Positions 1-5,377 of a DNA stretch of 6,977 nucleotides are shown piece after piece. The stretch's first letter is position 1; each line of letters starts with the position of its first letter. The stretch is from Spirochaetales bacterium. Lineage in GTDB: Bacteria > Spirochaetota > Spirochaetia > Treponematales > UBA12059. A program made the translations under genes and the position numbers. Below the pieces are notes generated by a model. The model made no database searches. It had not been told where the DNA came from and saw only the letters and a list, made by a program, of their open reading frames with translations. Where the stretch lies: contig JAFGUM010000485.1 in assembly GCA_016938515.1 (NCBI GenBank), positions 1-6,977 on the forward strand. Direction: 5' to 3'.

Positions 1-906
1 CTTGCGAGCAGCGTCGGCGATGTAGACGGTATCGTCAATGACCGCAACCCCGGTAGGGATGCGTAGCCCCTCGAAGGCGGGCGTTGGCTGGCCCATGGAA
101 AGGACAACCGAACCATCTCCGGAGTATTTTGTGACACGAGCAAAACCGACGTCGCTAACGTATAAAAAGCCATCTTTGTCGATCGCGAGGTACTGTGGCC
201 CTGAAAGACGACCAGTACCTGACTGGTCTCCGGAGTAACCGAGCACCTGACCGGTGGCTGAAATTCTGACTATCCTATCCGACTGAAATTCGCTTATGTA
301 CAGAGTGCCATCATCCTGCCGTGCTACGGCGAAGGGCCTGTCGAGTCCTGTAGCCCCGGCGTTTATCGAGCGGCGGATGCGTGCGTTTGCGTCAATATCG
401 AGCACGGTGTTCGTGCCGTGGGATACAATGAGAGCGCCGCCGTCTGGTAATGGCTCTATCCACGAAGGACGAAGGAACAGTTGCGTGCCGCCGCTCGTTC
501 CCATGAATTCTTGCACCCTGACATATCGCTCCGGATAGCCCTCTCCTTGTGGATCGGCCATGGCTCCACCGAGCTCAAGGCGACTTTCAAGGAAGGGGGA
601 AGATCCGGAAATCGCTATCGCGTCAGTCCATCGTGAAAACGCGGCGTTTTCAACGCCGAGTCTGTAGTACGACTTTCCCAACCAGTACAGGCACAGCGGA
701 TCAGAGGGCGCGTCGGAAAGCGCCCGCTCGAACTGCGAGAGGGCTTCGGCGTACCGGCCACGGCTGTACGCTTCGACCCCAGTACGGAACGACTCGGCTG
801 ACAAGGGCGACATCTGGGAGTACGCAAACTGGGCTCCGGCAAGTGATGCGCCGGTGGCCGCCATCAACGTTCCGATCATGACGCTAACTACCCAGGGTGC
901 TCTCAT
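1..906 (-). CDS. Exported protein with TPR-like N-terminus and NHL repeats (3' end beyond window)
   Basis: The frame is open from the ATG at 906 to the left edge (302 codons), so the C-terminus is missing. Residues 1-25 look like a signal peptide: Arg2, a hydrophobic stretch (VVSVMIGTLMAATGA), then AGA before Gln26. Residues 38-97 look like one or two TPR units (YSRGRYAEALSQFERAL, YWLGKSYYRLG). From about 150 onward come repeated NHL/beta-propeller blades: LPDGGALIVS, QDDGTLYISEF, DKDGFLYVSD and VAVIDDTVYIAD. Each has the Asp/Gly turn and the hydrophobic strand typical of NHL repeats. The family usually serves as a binding or scaffold propeller; here it would lie in the periplasm or on the envelope. 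The start ATG overlaps the upstream TPR gene's TGA (ATGA) and has AAGG upstream, implying translational coupling. The ligand cannot be told from sequence. Domain assignment is fairly sure, function unknown. Confidence 0.88.
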   Translation of the reverse strand, partial: MRAPWVVSVMIGTLMAATGASLAGAQFAYSQMSPLSAESFRTGVEAYSRGRYAEALSQFERALSDAPSDPLCLYWLGKSYYRLGVENAAFSRWTDAIAISGSSPFLESRLELGGAMADPQGEGYPERYVRVQEFMGTSGGTQLFLRPSWIEPLPDGGALIVSHGTNTVLDIDANARIRRSINAGATGLDRPFAVARQDDGTLYISEFQSDRIVRISATGQVLGYSGDQSGTGRLSGPQYLAIDKDGFLYVSDVGFARVTKYSGDGSVVLSMGQPTPAFEGLRIPTGVAVIDDTVYIADAARK

Positions 907-1598
907 GATTGCCTTACCGCCTTTTCAAGCGCCTCTACGTGCGAACGTGACTCCGCCTCGTCACCGAGCTCAGCAGCGGCCGCATACAGGTACCGTGCGG
1001 CTTCATCAAGACGCCCGAGCTTGAAGCAGGCCCAGCCTAGGGAGTCGGCGTATGCTGGGTTGTGCGGATCCGCGTCAAGAGCCTTTCGGCAGTGCGTCAG
1101 CGCCACATCGAGTTCCTTGCCAGCGCACGCCAGCAAATATCCGTATCCGTTCAGCGCCGTCGGGTTTTCCGCGTCTAGTTCCAATGCCTTTCGGTACCAC
1201 GATAGCCCCTCGTCGAGCTTGCCTTGCTTCCAGTTGGCGTGACCGAGCGCCGCGCACACCTGGGTACTTACCCTTGAGGCTTCCACGAGCTTTTCAAGCT
1301 CATACTCTGCGAGCTTGGAGCGTCCGGTCGCGGCATAAATATACGCGAGGGACATACGACACTGGAAAATTCTTGGTCCGTTGTCACCTTGGGTCACTAC
1401 CTGTTCAAGGTAGAGCAAGGCTTCATCAAAACGTTCAAGGCGGCTGTAGCACAGGCCCAGAAGGTATGCGAGGTCGAGATAGTCCTCCTCGTCGACAGTG
1501 GCCGATGCGAGGGTGGCAAGAGCGGCTTCATACTCACCTGCCCGGTATTCATCAGTAGCCCGGGCTATGGCAGCGGCGCCTTTCGACCTCGCATCCAT
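903..1598 (-). CDS. Cytoplasmic tetratricopeptide-repeat (TPR) protein
   Basis: This 231-residue protein is almost wholly TPR-like helix pairs. Units lie at about 11-38 (weak), 41-74 (YLLGLCYSRLERFDEALLYL), 78-111, 113-146 (GHANWKQGKLDEGLSWYRKA), 147-180 (GYGYLLACAGKELDVALTHC) and 182-215 (LGWACFKLGRLDEAARYLY). No signal peptide or membrane segment is visible, so it is probably a cytoplasmic adaptor. Two starts are possible. The ATG at 1598 shares a base with the SurE stop (TGATG), and a GTG lies one codon upstream at 1601; both sit 6-9 bases behind AGGAG. I chose the ATG. Coupling on both sides (SurE upstream, NHL protein downstream) ties it to those genes, but the partner is not evident. 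TPR proteins mediate protein-protein contacts, so no enzymatic role is claimed. Confidence 0.93.
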   Translation of the reverse strand: MDARSKGAAAIARATDEYRAGEYEAALATLASATVDEEDYLDLAYLLGLCYSRLERFDEALLYLEQVVTQGDNGPRIFQCRMSLAYIYAATGRSKLAEYELEKLVEASRVSTQVCAALGHANWKQGKLDEGLSWYRKALELDAENPTALNGYGYLLACAGKELDVALTHCRKALDADPHNPAYADSLGWACFKLGRLDEAARYLYAAAAELGDEAESRSHVEALEKAVRQS

Positions 1599-2356
1599 CA
1601 CTGGGCACTCCTCCCGGCTACGGCTGGTTCAAGCGCGTCATTGGAGCCAGTGGCGGCGCAAGGATACGCGAGAACTCGCGTAAATGACGCATACCCCTGA
1701 TTGACGACGTCCTCGTCGCTGCCAATCTCTTCAGTTGTATCTACGTATCCATCCATGAAAAATGAATAGGAGTAGCCATCCGGACCGTCAAAAAACTTGA
1801 GCGTATCCTTGTAGATTCGGCGACTTGGGAACGCCTCTCTGAGCTCATACGCATCATCATCTTCCGCGACTGGTGCGTTTATGTTGATGAAAACGTCGGG
1901 GGTCCAGAGCGACAGGAAATAGTCAAGGCGATCGGCCACGAGACGGGCGAGCGCATCATACTTGAACGGTGGCGTATACGTAGCGAGTGAAACAGCAATT
2001 CCGGGGATGCCATTGAGCGCTGCCTGTCGCGCTGCCGCAGCCGTACCAGAATATACCAGATCGGTGCCAAGGTTCGGGCCGCGGTTTATTCCCGAAATGA
2101 CCAGCTCTGGCGAGAACGGCAGGACGCCGTGTGAAGCCAGTATGACGCAATCAGCGGGGGTGCCGGAGCACGAATAGCCGTGTTCGTCCATTTTTCTAAT
2201 TTTAAGGGGATGACGCAGCGACATGGCGTGGCTCATTCCAGAACGTTCTGAGTCTGGCGCTACGACCCATACTTCGTGTTGCGCACTCAAAGAGCGCTCA
2301 AGCGCCCGTATACCTTCACTTGAGTACCCGTCATCATTGGTAAGCAAAATTTTCAT
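1598..2356 (-). CDS. surE: 5'/3'-nucleotidase SurE
   Basis: SurE is a metal-dependent phosphatase that removes phosphate from nucleoside 5'- and 3'-monophosphates and sometimes short polyphosphate, in the cytoplasm. Numbering from MKILL, the metal ligands of the family are all present: Asp8 and Asp9 in LLTNDDG, Ser39 in VAPDSERSG, and Asn95 in SGINRGPNLGTD. The SGTPADC motif (64-70) and YSGTAAAARQA (102-112) are also typical. Length is 252 residues, normal for the family. The ATG at 2356 is preferred over a GTG six codons upstream because AGGAG lies five bases before it and SurE proteins usually begin MKIL or similar. The stop overlaps the TPR start. In many bacteria surE sits near pcm or rpoS; here it follows a sugar-kinase-like gene instead. 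Confidence 0.97.
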   Translation of the reverse strand: MKILLTNDDGYSSEGIRALERSLSAQHEVWVVAPDSERSGMSHAMSLRHPLKIRKMDEHGYSCSGTPADCVILASHGVLPFSPELVISGINRGPNLGTDLVYSGTAAAARQAALNGIPGIAVSLATYTPPFKYDALARLVADRLDYFLSLWTPDVFININAPVAEDDDAYELREAFPSRRIYKDTLKFFDGPDGYSYSFFMDGYVDTTEEIGSDEDVVNQGYASFTRVLAYPCAATGSNDALEPAVAGRSAQ

Positions 2357-2368
2357 CGACGCTCCTGG

Positions 2369-2387
2369 CGCCACCGAATTCGTGGCG
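2369..2387 (-). promoter_or_regulatory. Intercistronic hairpin before the surE ribosome binding site
   Basis: CGCCAC and GTGGCG form a perfect 6-bp stem around a 7-base loop containing GAATTC. It starts one base after the stop codon of the kinase gene and ends a few bases before the AGGAG of surE. There is no U tract, so it is not a terminator. It could affect mRNA processing or surE translation. Only the complementarity is seen; the role is inferred. Confidence 0.4.
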
Positions 2388-3548
2388 TTATTCGGTGATC
2401 ATACCAGCGCCGGCTGAAATTTCCAAGGCGCCCGGCTTGAATCCGAATATGCGTTCATACTCTTCCAGTCGGGATCTGTAGTCTTCTCCCGCGGATGGCT
2501 CGAGAATGGTGAGGGTACATCCGCCAAATCCCTTGCCGGTCATACGGCTCGCCCAGACGCCATCAATTTCGAGAGCGCGTTTGACCAGCCAGTCTATTTC
2601 CGGGCATGATATCTCGTAGTTGTTCCTCAGTCCGGCTTGCGATTTATTGAGCGCTTTGGAGAACATGGCTATATCCCTGTGAGCAGCAGCGTCGCCAGCT
2701 TCCTTCACACGAGTGATTTCTTCGATAAAAAAGGCGCAATGCCTTCTGATTCGTTCTGGAATGACACCCATGTACTCGTCGAGTTCTTCGATCTCGTACT
2801 CCCGCAGCATTCTCTGCGTCGTACCGTTCATCTTCGCAAGTCCGGTGCTGCAATCATTTGATCGCAGCTGCAATTCCATATCCTGGGGAGGTCTTGGAAC
2901 TCGTGAATCGGTGAGCAACAGGCTGAGCCCGTCAAAGGGTGACGGAATTGTTTCTACCGTGCCCTCGTACGCGTCGACGCGTATGAGGCTGTGATTTTTC
3001 GCGGCCAATGGCGCGATGTAATCGGCGATTCGGGTCTGCTTGTCAAAGTAGCAGCGATCCGTTTCTACTATCGATCGCGCAAGGTCGGCGGGAGTTTTAT
3101 CATATCCTGCGGCTAGTGACGCCGCCCGGGTGGCCGCACACTGCAGCGCCGTCGCGGACCCAAGGCCGAGTCCTTGCGGTATGTCACCCGAAACAGACAC
3201 GTTGTAGCCTTTGATGCCGGTAGTATCCACCAGACAAGCCGATATAGCGGCTTTGATATAATTGGCCCAGCGATCCTCTCGCTTGAATTTGAGATTGGAA
3301 AGGTTGGTGCGCTTCCGTTCATTGAGGTCGGCGGCGAAAAAACGTACTGATGAGTCTCGTCTCGCAGAAAAAGCGACGGAAACTCGCCTGTCCATCGGAA
3401 ACGCGAGCATGAGGCCGTCGTTGTGGATCGTGTGTTCACCTAAAATCCTGACAAGACCGGGAACTGAAACGACGATATCAGGAAGCGTCTCGTATTCAGC
3501 GAGGTGTAATTGAGCTATGGTCGACGTCGCGGTGCTGTCTGGCTTCAT
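2388..3548 (-). CDS. Galactokinase-family GHMP kinase with altered sugar pocket
   Basis: This 386-residue protein has galactokinase length and the three GHMP motifs in order. Motif 1 is at 30-45 (VPGLVRILGEHTIHNDG), motif 2 at 122-135 (DIPQGLGLGSATAL), and motif 3 at 335-344 (RMTGKGFGGC). The stretch at 311-319 (YEISCPEID) is characteristic of GalK, and Asp176 in RIADY fits the catalytic Asp. GalK phosphorylates alpha-galactose at C1 with ATP in the Leloir pathway. However, the GalK signature G-R-x-N-(LIV)-I-G-E-H-x-D-Y reads G-L-V-R-I-L-G-E-H-T-I-H here. The conserved Arg is Leu32, and the sugar-contacting Asp-Tyr is Ile41-His42. The usual Tyr near residue 225 is not evident. ATP binding and a kinase role are likely, but galactose as substrate is doubtful. 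No epimerase or uridylyltransferase gene is nearby. The ATG has no Shine-Dalgarno and lies next to its own promoter. Confidence 0.9.
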   Translation of the reverse strand: MKPDSTATSTIAQLHLAEYETLPDIVVSVPGLVRILGEHTIHNDGLMLAFPMDRRVSVAFSARRDSSVRFFAADLNERKRTNLSNLKFKREDRWANYIKAAISACLVDTTGIKGYNVSVSGDIPQGLGLGSATALQCAATRAASLAAGYDKTPADLARSIVETDRCYFDKQTRIADYIAPLAAKNHSLIRVDAYEGTVETIPSPFDGLSLLLTDSRVPRPPQDMELQLRSNDCSTGLAKMNGTTQRMLREYEIEELDEYMGVIPERIRRHCAFFIEEITRVKEAGDAAAHRDIAMFSKALNKSQAGLRNNYEISCPEIDWLVKRALEIDGVWASRMTGKGFGGCTLTILEPSAGEDYRSRLEEYERIFGFKPGALEISAGAGMITE

Positions 3549-3559
3549 ATAATTTCGTT

Positions 3560-3588
3560 ATCATACTTCAAAAGATCGATGCCATCAA
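3560..3588 (-). promoter_or_regulatory. Sigma-70-type promoter of the kinase-surE-TPR-NHL operon
   Basis: On the minus strand, TTGATG (3588-3583) and TATGAT (3565-3560) are separated by 17 bases. These match TTGACA in 4 of 6 positions and TATAAT in 5 of 6. Transcription would start near 3553, about 5 bases before the ATG at 3548, and no Shine-Dalgarno fits between. The promoter is inferred from consensus only. Confidence 0.6.
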
Positions 3589-3642
3589 TAAAAAACGCGA
3601 ATTACGTTATAAGTACCACCAGCTTTGTCGTAGTTTACTGTT

Positions 3643-3671
3643 TTGACATCTGGCTCCGGTGGGTATACTAT
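3643..3671 (+). promoter_or_regulatory. Sigma-70-type promoter of the lipoprotein-HEAT operon
   Basis: A perfect TTGACA (3643-3648) is followed by the overlapping -10 candidates TATACT (3664-3669, 15-base spacer) and TACTAT (3666-3671, 17-base spacer). Either would start transcription at about 3676-3678, at or within two bases of the ATG at 3678. It is divergent from the kinase promoter, with 54 bases between the two -35 boxes. Confidence 0.65.
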
Positions 3672-3677
3672 AGTGGC

Positions 3678-4316
3678 ATGGTACGAGCACGCAGACGACT
3701 TTTGGGCGTCTTTTTGATTTCTATTGCAGTTTTCATGGCGACTACGTCATGTGTCTCGCAGCTGCCCGCCCCAACCGATGTTGTCGTTGAAGCAGAACCA
3801 GAGCCCACGCGGCAGCCCGAAGCGCCAACTGAGGTGGCACCTGAGGTGGCACCTCAGGTGGCGCCTGAGACGCCGGAACCAATCGATGAAGTACCCCCCA
3901 CCCCTCTGGCTGTGCCATTCGACCCGGAATCAGTGAGCCAGGAGCTGAAGCAAACCACCATAGTAGACGTGCAGGCATTGATAGGCAGCCTCAATTACAT
4001 AATCCAGTCGAAGGATTATGACTCTTGGGTAGCTGCGCTGACTGAAGAATACAGAGACTATTATTCGTCTCCGGAGACCCTCGCGCGCATATCAGAAGCC
4101 GCGGTTCTCAAGCGCCTGAAAATACAGCTCACCTCACTCAAAGACTATTTTACGTACGTTGTCTATCCCTCGAGACAGAATGACCGGGTTGATGACGTCG
4201 AATTTATCGATGCAACGCGTATACGGGCCATAACCATTAACCCCAAGGGGGAACGTCTGGTACTTTACAACCTTGAAAAAATCGGCGATACATGGAAGAT
4301 CGCGATCTGGAGGTAA
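3678..4316 (+). CDS. Putative lipoprotein with Pro/Glu-rich linker and C-terminal globular domain
   Basis: I place the start at the ATG at 3678. The frame is open upstream, but that part overlaps the promoters and codes for nothing signal-like. Residues 1-24 form a lipoprotein signal: MVRARRR, a hydrophobic core (LLGVFLISIAVFMA), then TTSC with lipidated Cys25. Residues 28-85 are a low-complexity linker rich in Pro, Glu, Ala and Val, including a tandem EVAP/QVAP repeat. Residues about 88-212 form a compact domain: helices around DVQALIGSLNYIIQSKDYDSW and YRDYYSSPETLARI, then strands ending LVLYNLEKIGDTWKIAIWR. The helix-first, strand-last order with a final D/TWKI strand suggests an NTF2-like/SnoaL-like fold, but this is tentative. 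It is probably anchored in the outer or inner membrane facing the periplasm. Its stop lies within the ribosome binding site of the next gene, so they are cotranscribed. Function unknown. Confidence 0.88.
   Translation: MVRARRRLLGVFLISIAVFMATTSCVSQLPAPTDVVVEAEPEPTRQPEAPTEVAPEVAPQVAPETPEPIDEVPPTPLAVPFDPESVSQELKQTTIVDVQALIGSLNYIIQSKDYDSWVAALTEEYRDYYSSPETLARISEAAVLKRLKIQLTSLKDYFTYVVYPSRQNDRVDDVEFIDATRIRAITINPKGERLVLYNLEKIGDTWKIAIWR
3831..3866 (+). repeat. Three tandem 12-bp units in the lipoprotein linker
   Basis: GAGGTGGCACCT occurs twice and is followed by CAGGTGGCGCCT, encoding EVAP-EVAP-QVAP. Each unit is nearly self-complementary (AGGTG/CACCT). The junction of units one to three forms an 11-bp stem with a single-base centre at 3838-3860. 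The units keep frame, so gain or loss of copies would only change linker length. Confidence 0.85.
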
Positions 4317-4318
4317 TC

Positions 4319-5032
4319 ATGAACCGAATAATAGTCGCAGCGCTGATCTTTGCGTCTTGTATGCTCGCCCCTGCCTGGAGCCAGGCAGCAGCTGGCACCG
4401 AGAGGACCGTAGAAGAGTCCTACCTGCAGGATTCCCTGGAGAACATGATCATACGGGAGCAGGCTTACGCTGAAAGCCGGGATATGAAGATGCTCGCCAT
4501 CCAGTTTGCCAAAAACGCGGTGGATGAGGGAAGAACCGGCCCAGAGCTGCAGAAATCCCTGGAGTATCTGGCTCTCGAAACCACTATGACGATAGTACGT
4601 TCCGGTGGTGTGGGCAGGATAATCAACAATTTTCCCGATGTCCGACGCGAAGCCTGCCTGTTGCTTGGCGAGTTTAAAACCGTAGAGGCTAAAGACGCTC
4701 TTCTCAAGGTGGCGCTAGCGGACAACGAACCCATGGTCATAGCCGCGGCAATACGTTCTATAGGCAAGATAGGGCTCATGGACGGTGATGATGTTACCCA
4801 GACGATCGCGTCCATAGTTAAGCGCTTTGATGTTCTCTTTCCAGATAATACCCTTGCGTATGAAAGCCTGATAGCGATCGAAGCGCTCGCTGACGCAAAT
4901 AAGGGTATTAAGGATCCTGCGGTTATCGCGACTATTAATCTTATTGCCGAAGGCAATTATGTAAAACCGGTCAAAGATATGGCCAAAGAAGTAAAGCTTA
5001 AGCTGATGAAGTATTCAGCCGGCGGAAAATAG
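4319..5032 (+). CDS. Exported HEAT-repeat protein
   Basis: The protein has 237 residues. The ATG at 4319 is chosen because GGAGG lies five bases upstream and a signal peptide follows at once (MNRIIVAALIFASCMLAPAW, cleavage near SQA, residues 21-25). Cys14 after FAS could instead be a lipobox, but the hydrophobic stretch continues past it, so this is less likely. Residues 105-135 (FPDVRREACLLLGEFKT, AKDALLKVAL) and 138-170 (PMVIAAAIRSIGKIGL, DVTQTIASIVKRF) are HEAT-type helix pairs, with a weaker one near 178-212. HEAT repeats make curved binding surfaces, and this one would work in the periplasm. The gene begins two bases after the lipoprotein stop, so the two products may act together at the envelope. 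It is followed by a strong terminator. No catalytic motif is seen. Confidence 0.92.
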   Translation: MNRIIVAALIFASCMLAPAWSQAAAGTERTVEESYLQDSLENMIIREQAYAESRDMKMLAIQFAKNAVDEGRTGPELQKSLEYLALETTMTIVRSGGVGRIINNFPDVRREACLLLGEFKTVEAKDALLKVALADNEPMVIAAAIRSIGKIGLMDGDDVTQTIASIVKRFDVLFPDNTLAYESLIAIEALADANKGIKDPAVIATINLIAEGNYVKPVKDMAKEVKLKLMKYSAGGK

Positions 5033-5058
5033 AACAAGTCTGACGGCACGACTATACC

Positions 5059-5097
5059 AGCGGCGACTTCGTGTAGCGAGGTTGCCGCTTTGTATTT
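5059..5097 (+). terminator. Rho-independent terminator of the lipoprotein-HEAT operon
   Basis: A 13-bp uninterrupted stem (5059-5071 with 5077-5089, two G-U pairs) closes a 5-base loop, TGTAG, and is followed by TTTGTATTT. It lies 26 bases after the HEAT gene stop. The minus-strand copy lacks a U tract, so it works in one direction only. Confidence 0.88.
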
Positions 5098-5129
5098 GAC
5101 GCCAGAACTTTGCCTGGGGACTGTTTGCT

Positions 5130-5157
5130 TTTAAAACGATTCCGAAAGCAGTATGTT
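5130..5157 (+). promoter_or_regulatory. Weak candidate promoter for the small ORF
   Basis: TTTAAA (5130-5135) and TATGTT (5152-5157) are spaced by 16 bases, each matching consensus at 4 of 6 positions. The small ORF lies after a terminator and so needs its own promoter. Start would be near 5164, giving a leader of about 47 bases. TATAGA at 5163-5168 is an alternative -10. Low confidence. Confidence 0.28.
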
Positions 5158-5171
5158 ATGTGTATAGAAGA

Positions 5172-5209
5172 GCTTGCACCGAGTACCGTGATGCAAGCCA
5201 AGGGGGTGC
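5172..5209 (+). promoter_or_regulatory. Leader hairpin next to the small-ORF ribosome binding site
   Basis: GCTTGCA (5172-5178) and TGCAAGC (5192-5198) form a perfect 7-bp stem with a 13-base loop, ending two bases before the Shine-Dalgarno AGGGGG (5201-5206). GCACC at 5176-5180 can alternatively pair with GGTGC at 5205-5209, which covers the end of the Shine-Dalgarno. The two pairings exclude each other. Regulation is inferred from this complementarity alone. Confidence 0.4.
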
Positions 5210-5210
5210 T

Positions 5211-5366
5211 ATGTCCATAGAGGAAATACGGAATGATTCGTCCGTAGAGAGGGTGCCCGAACATACCCGCGAGCGCATTCAGGACGCCTCTGTAGAGCCA
5301 GAAGCTGCATCAGAAGCGCCACTAAGCGATGATAGGGTTGGTAACGCTCTGGATCTGTTCGCGTAA
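5211..5366 (+). CDS. Small acidic protein of 51 residues, unknown function
   Basis: The ATG at 5211 has AGGGGG five bases upstream, among the best ribosome binding sites in the window; this decides the start over a longer frame beginning at 5160. The product (MSIEEIRNDSS... to ALDLFA) is acidic and rich in Glu, Asp, Ser and Ala, has no hydrophobic segment, no cysteine and little predicted structure, and ends in LDLFA. It sits alone between a terminator and the convergent synthase gene, whose stop is only 11 bases away. I do not recognise a family. The C-terminal ALDLF resembles the bacterial sliding-clamp binding motif QL(S/D)LF, but lacks the Gln. It could also be a chance ORF; the ribosome binding site and the leader hairpin argue that it is translated. 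Confidence 0.6.
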   Translation: MSIEEIRNDSSVERVPEHTRERIQDASVEPEAASEAPLSDDRVGNALDLFA

Positions 5367-5377
5367 CAAACCGGTCA

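Noticed and set aside
549..881. Plus-strand 110-codon frame
   Set aside because: It is antisense to the open NHL/TPR gene, Arg-rich with no domain signal, and has no ribosome binding context of note; typical of a shadow frame in GC-rich coding DNA.
1052..1558. Plus-strand 168-codon frame
   Set aside because: It is the complement of the TPR gene, whose repeats are clear on the minus strand.
2357..2374. Earlier GTG start for SurE
   Set aside because: It adds six residues before the conserved MKILL start and lies within the hairpin arm. The AGGAG fits the ATG at 2356.
3510..3677. N-terminal extension of the lipoprotein frame from an ATG at 3510
   Set aside because: It would overlap the kinase gene and both promoters, and would bury the lipoprotein signal peptide inside the protein.
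4465..4956. 163-codon open frame on the minus strand
   Set aside because: It lies wholly antisense to the HEAT-repeat gene, which has a signal peptide, a ribosome binding site and recognisable repeats. The antisense frame has none of these.
5096..5101. TTGACG as a -35 box just after the terminator
   Set aside because: No acceptable -10 sequence lies 15-19 bases downstream.
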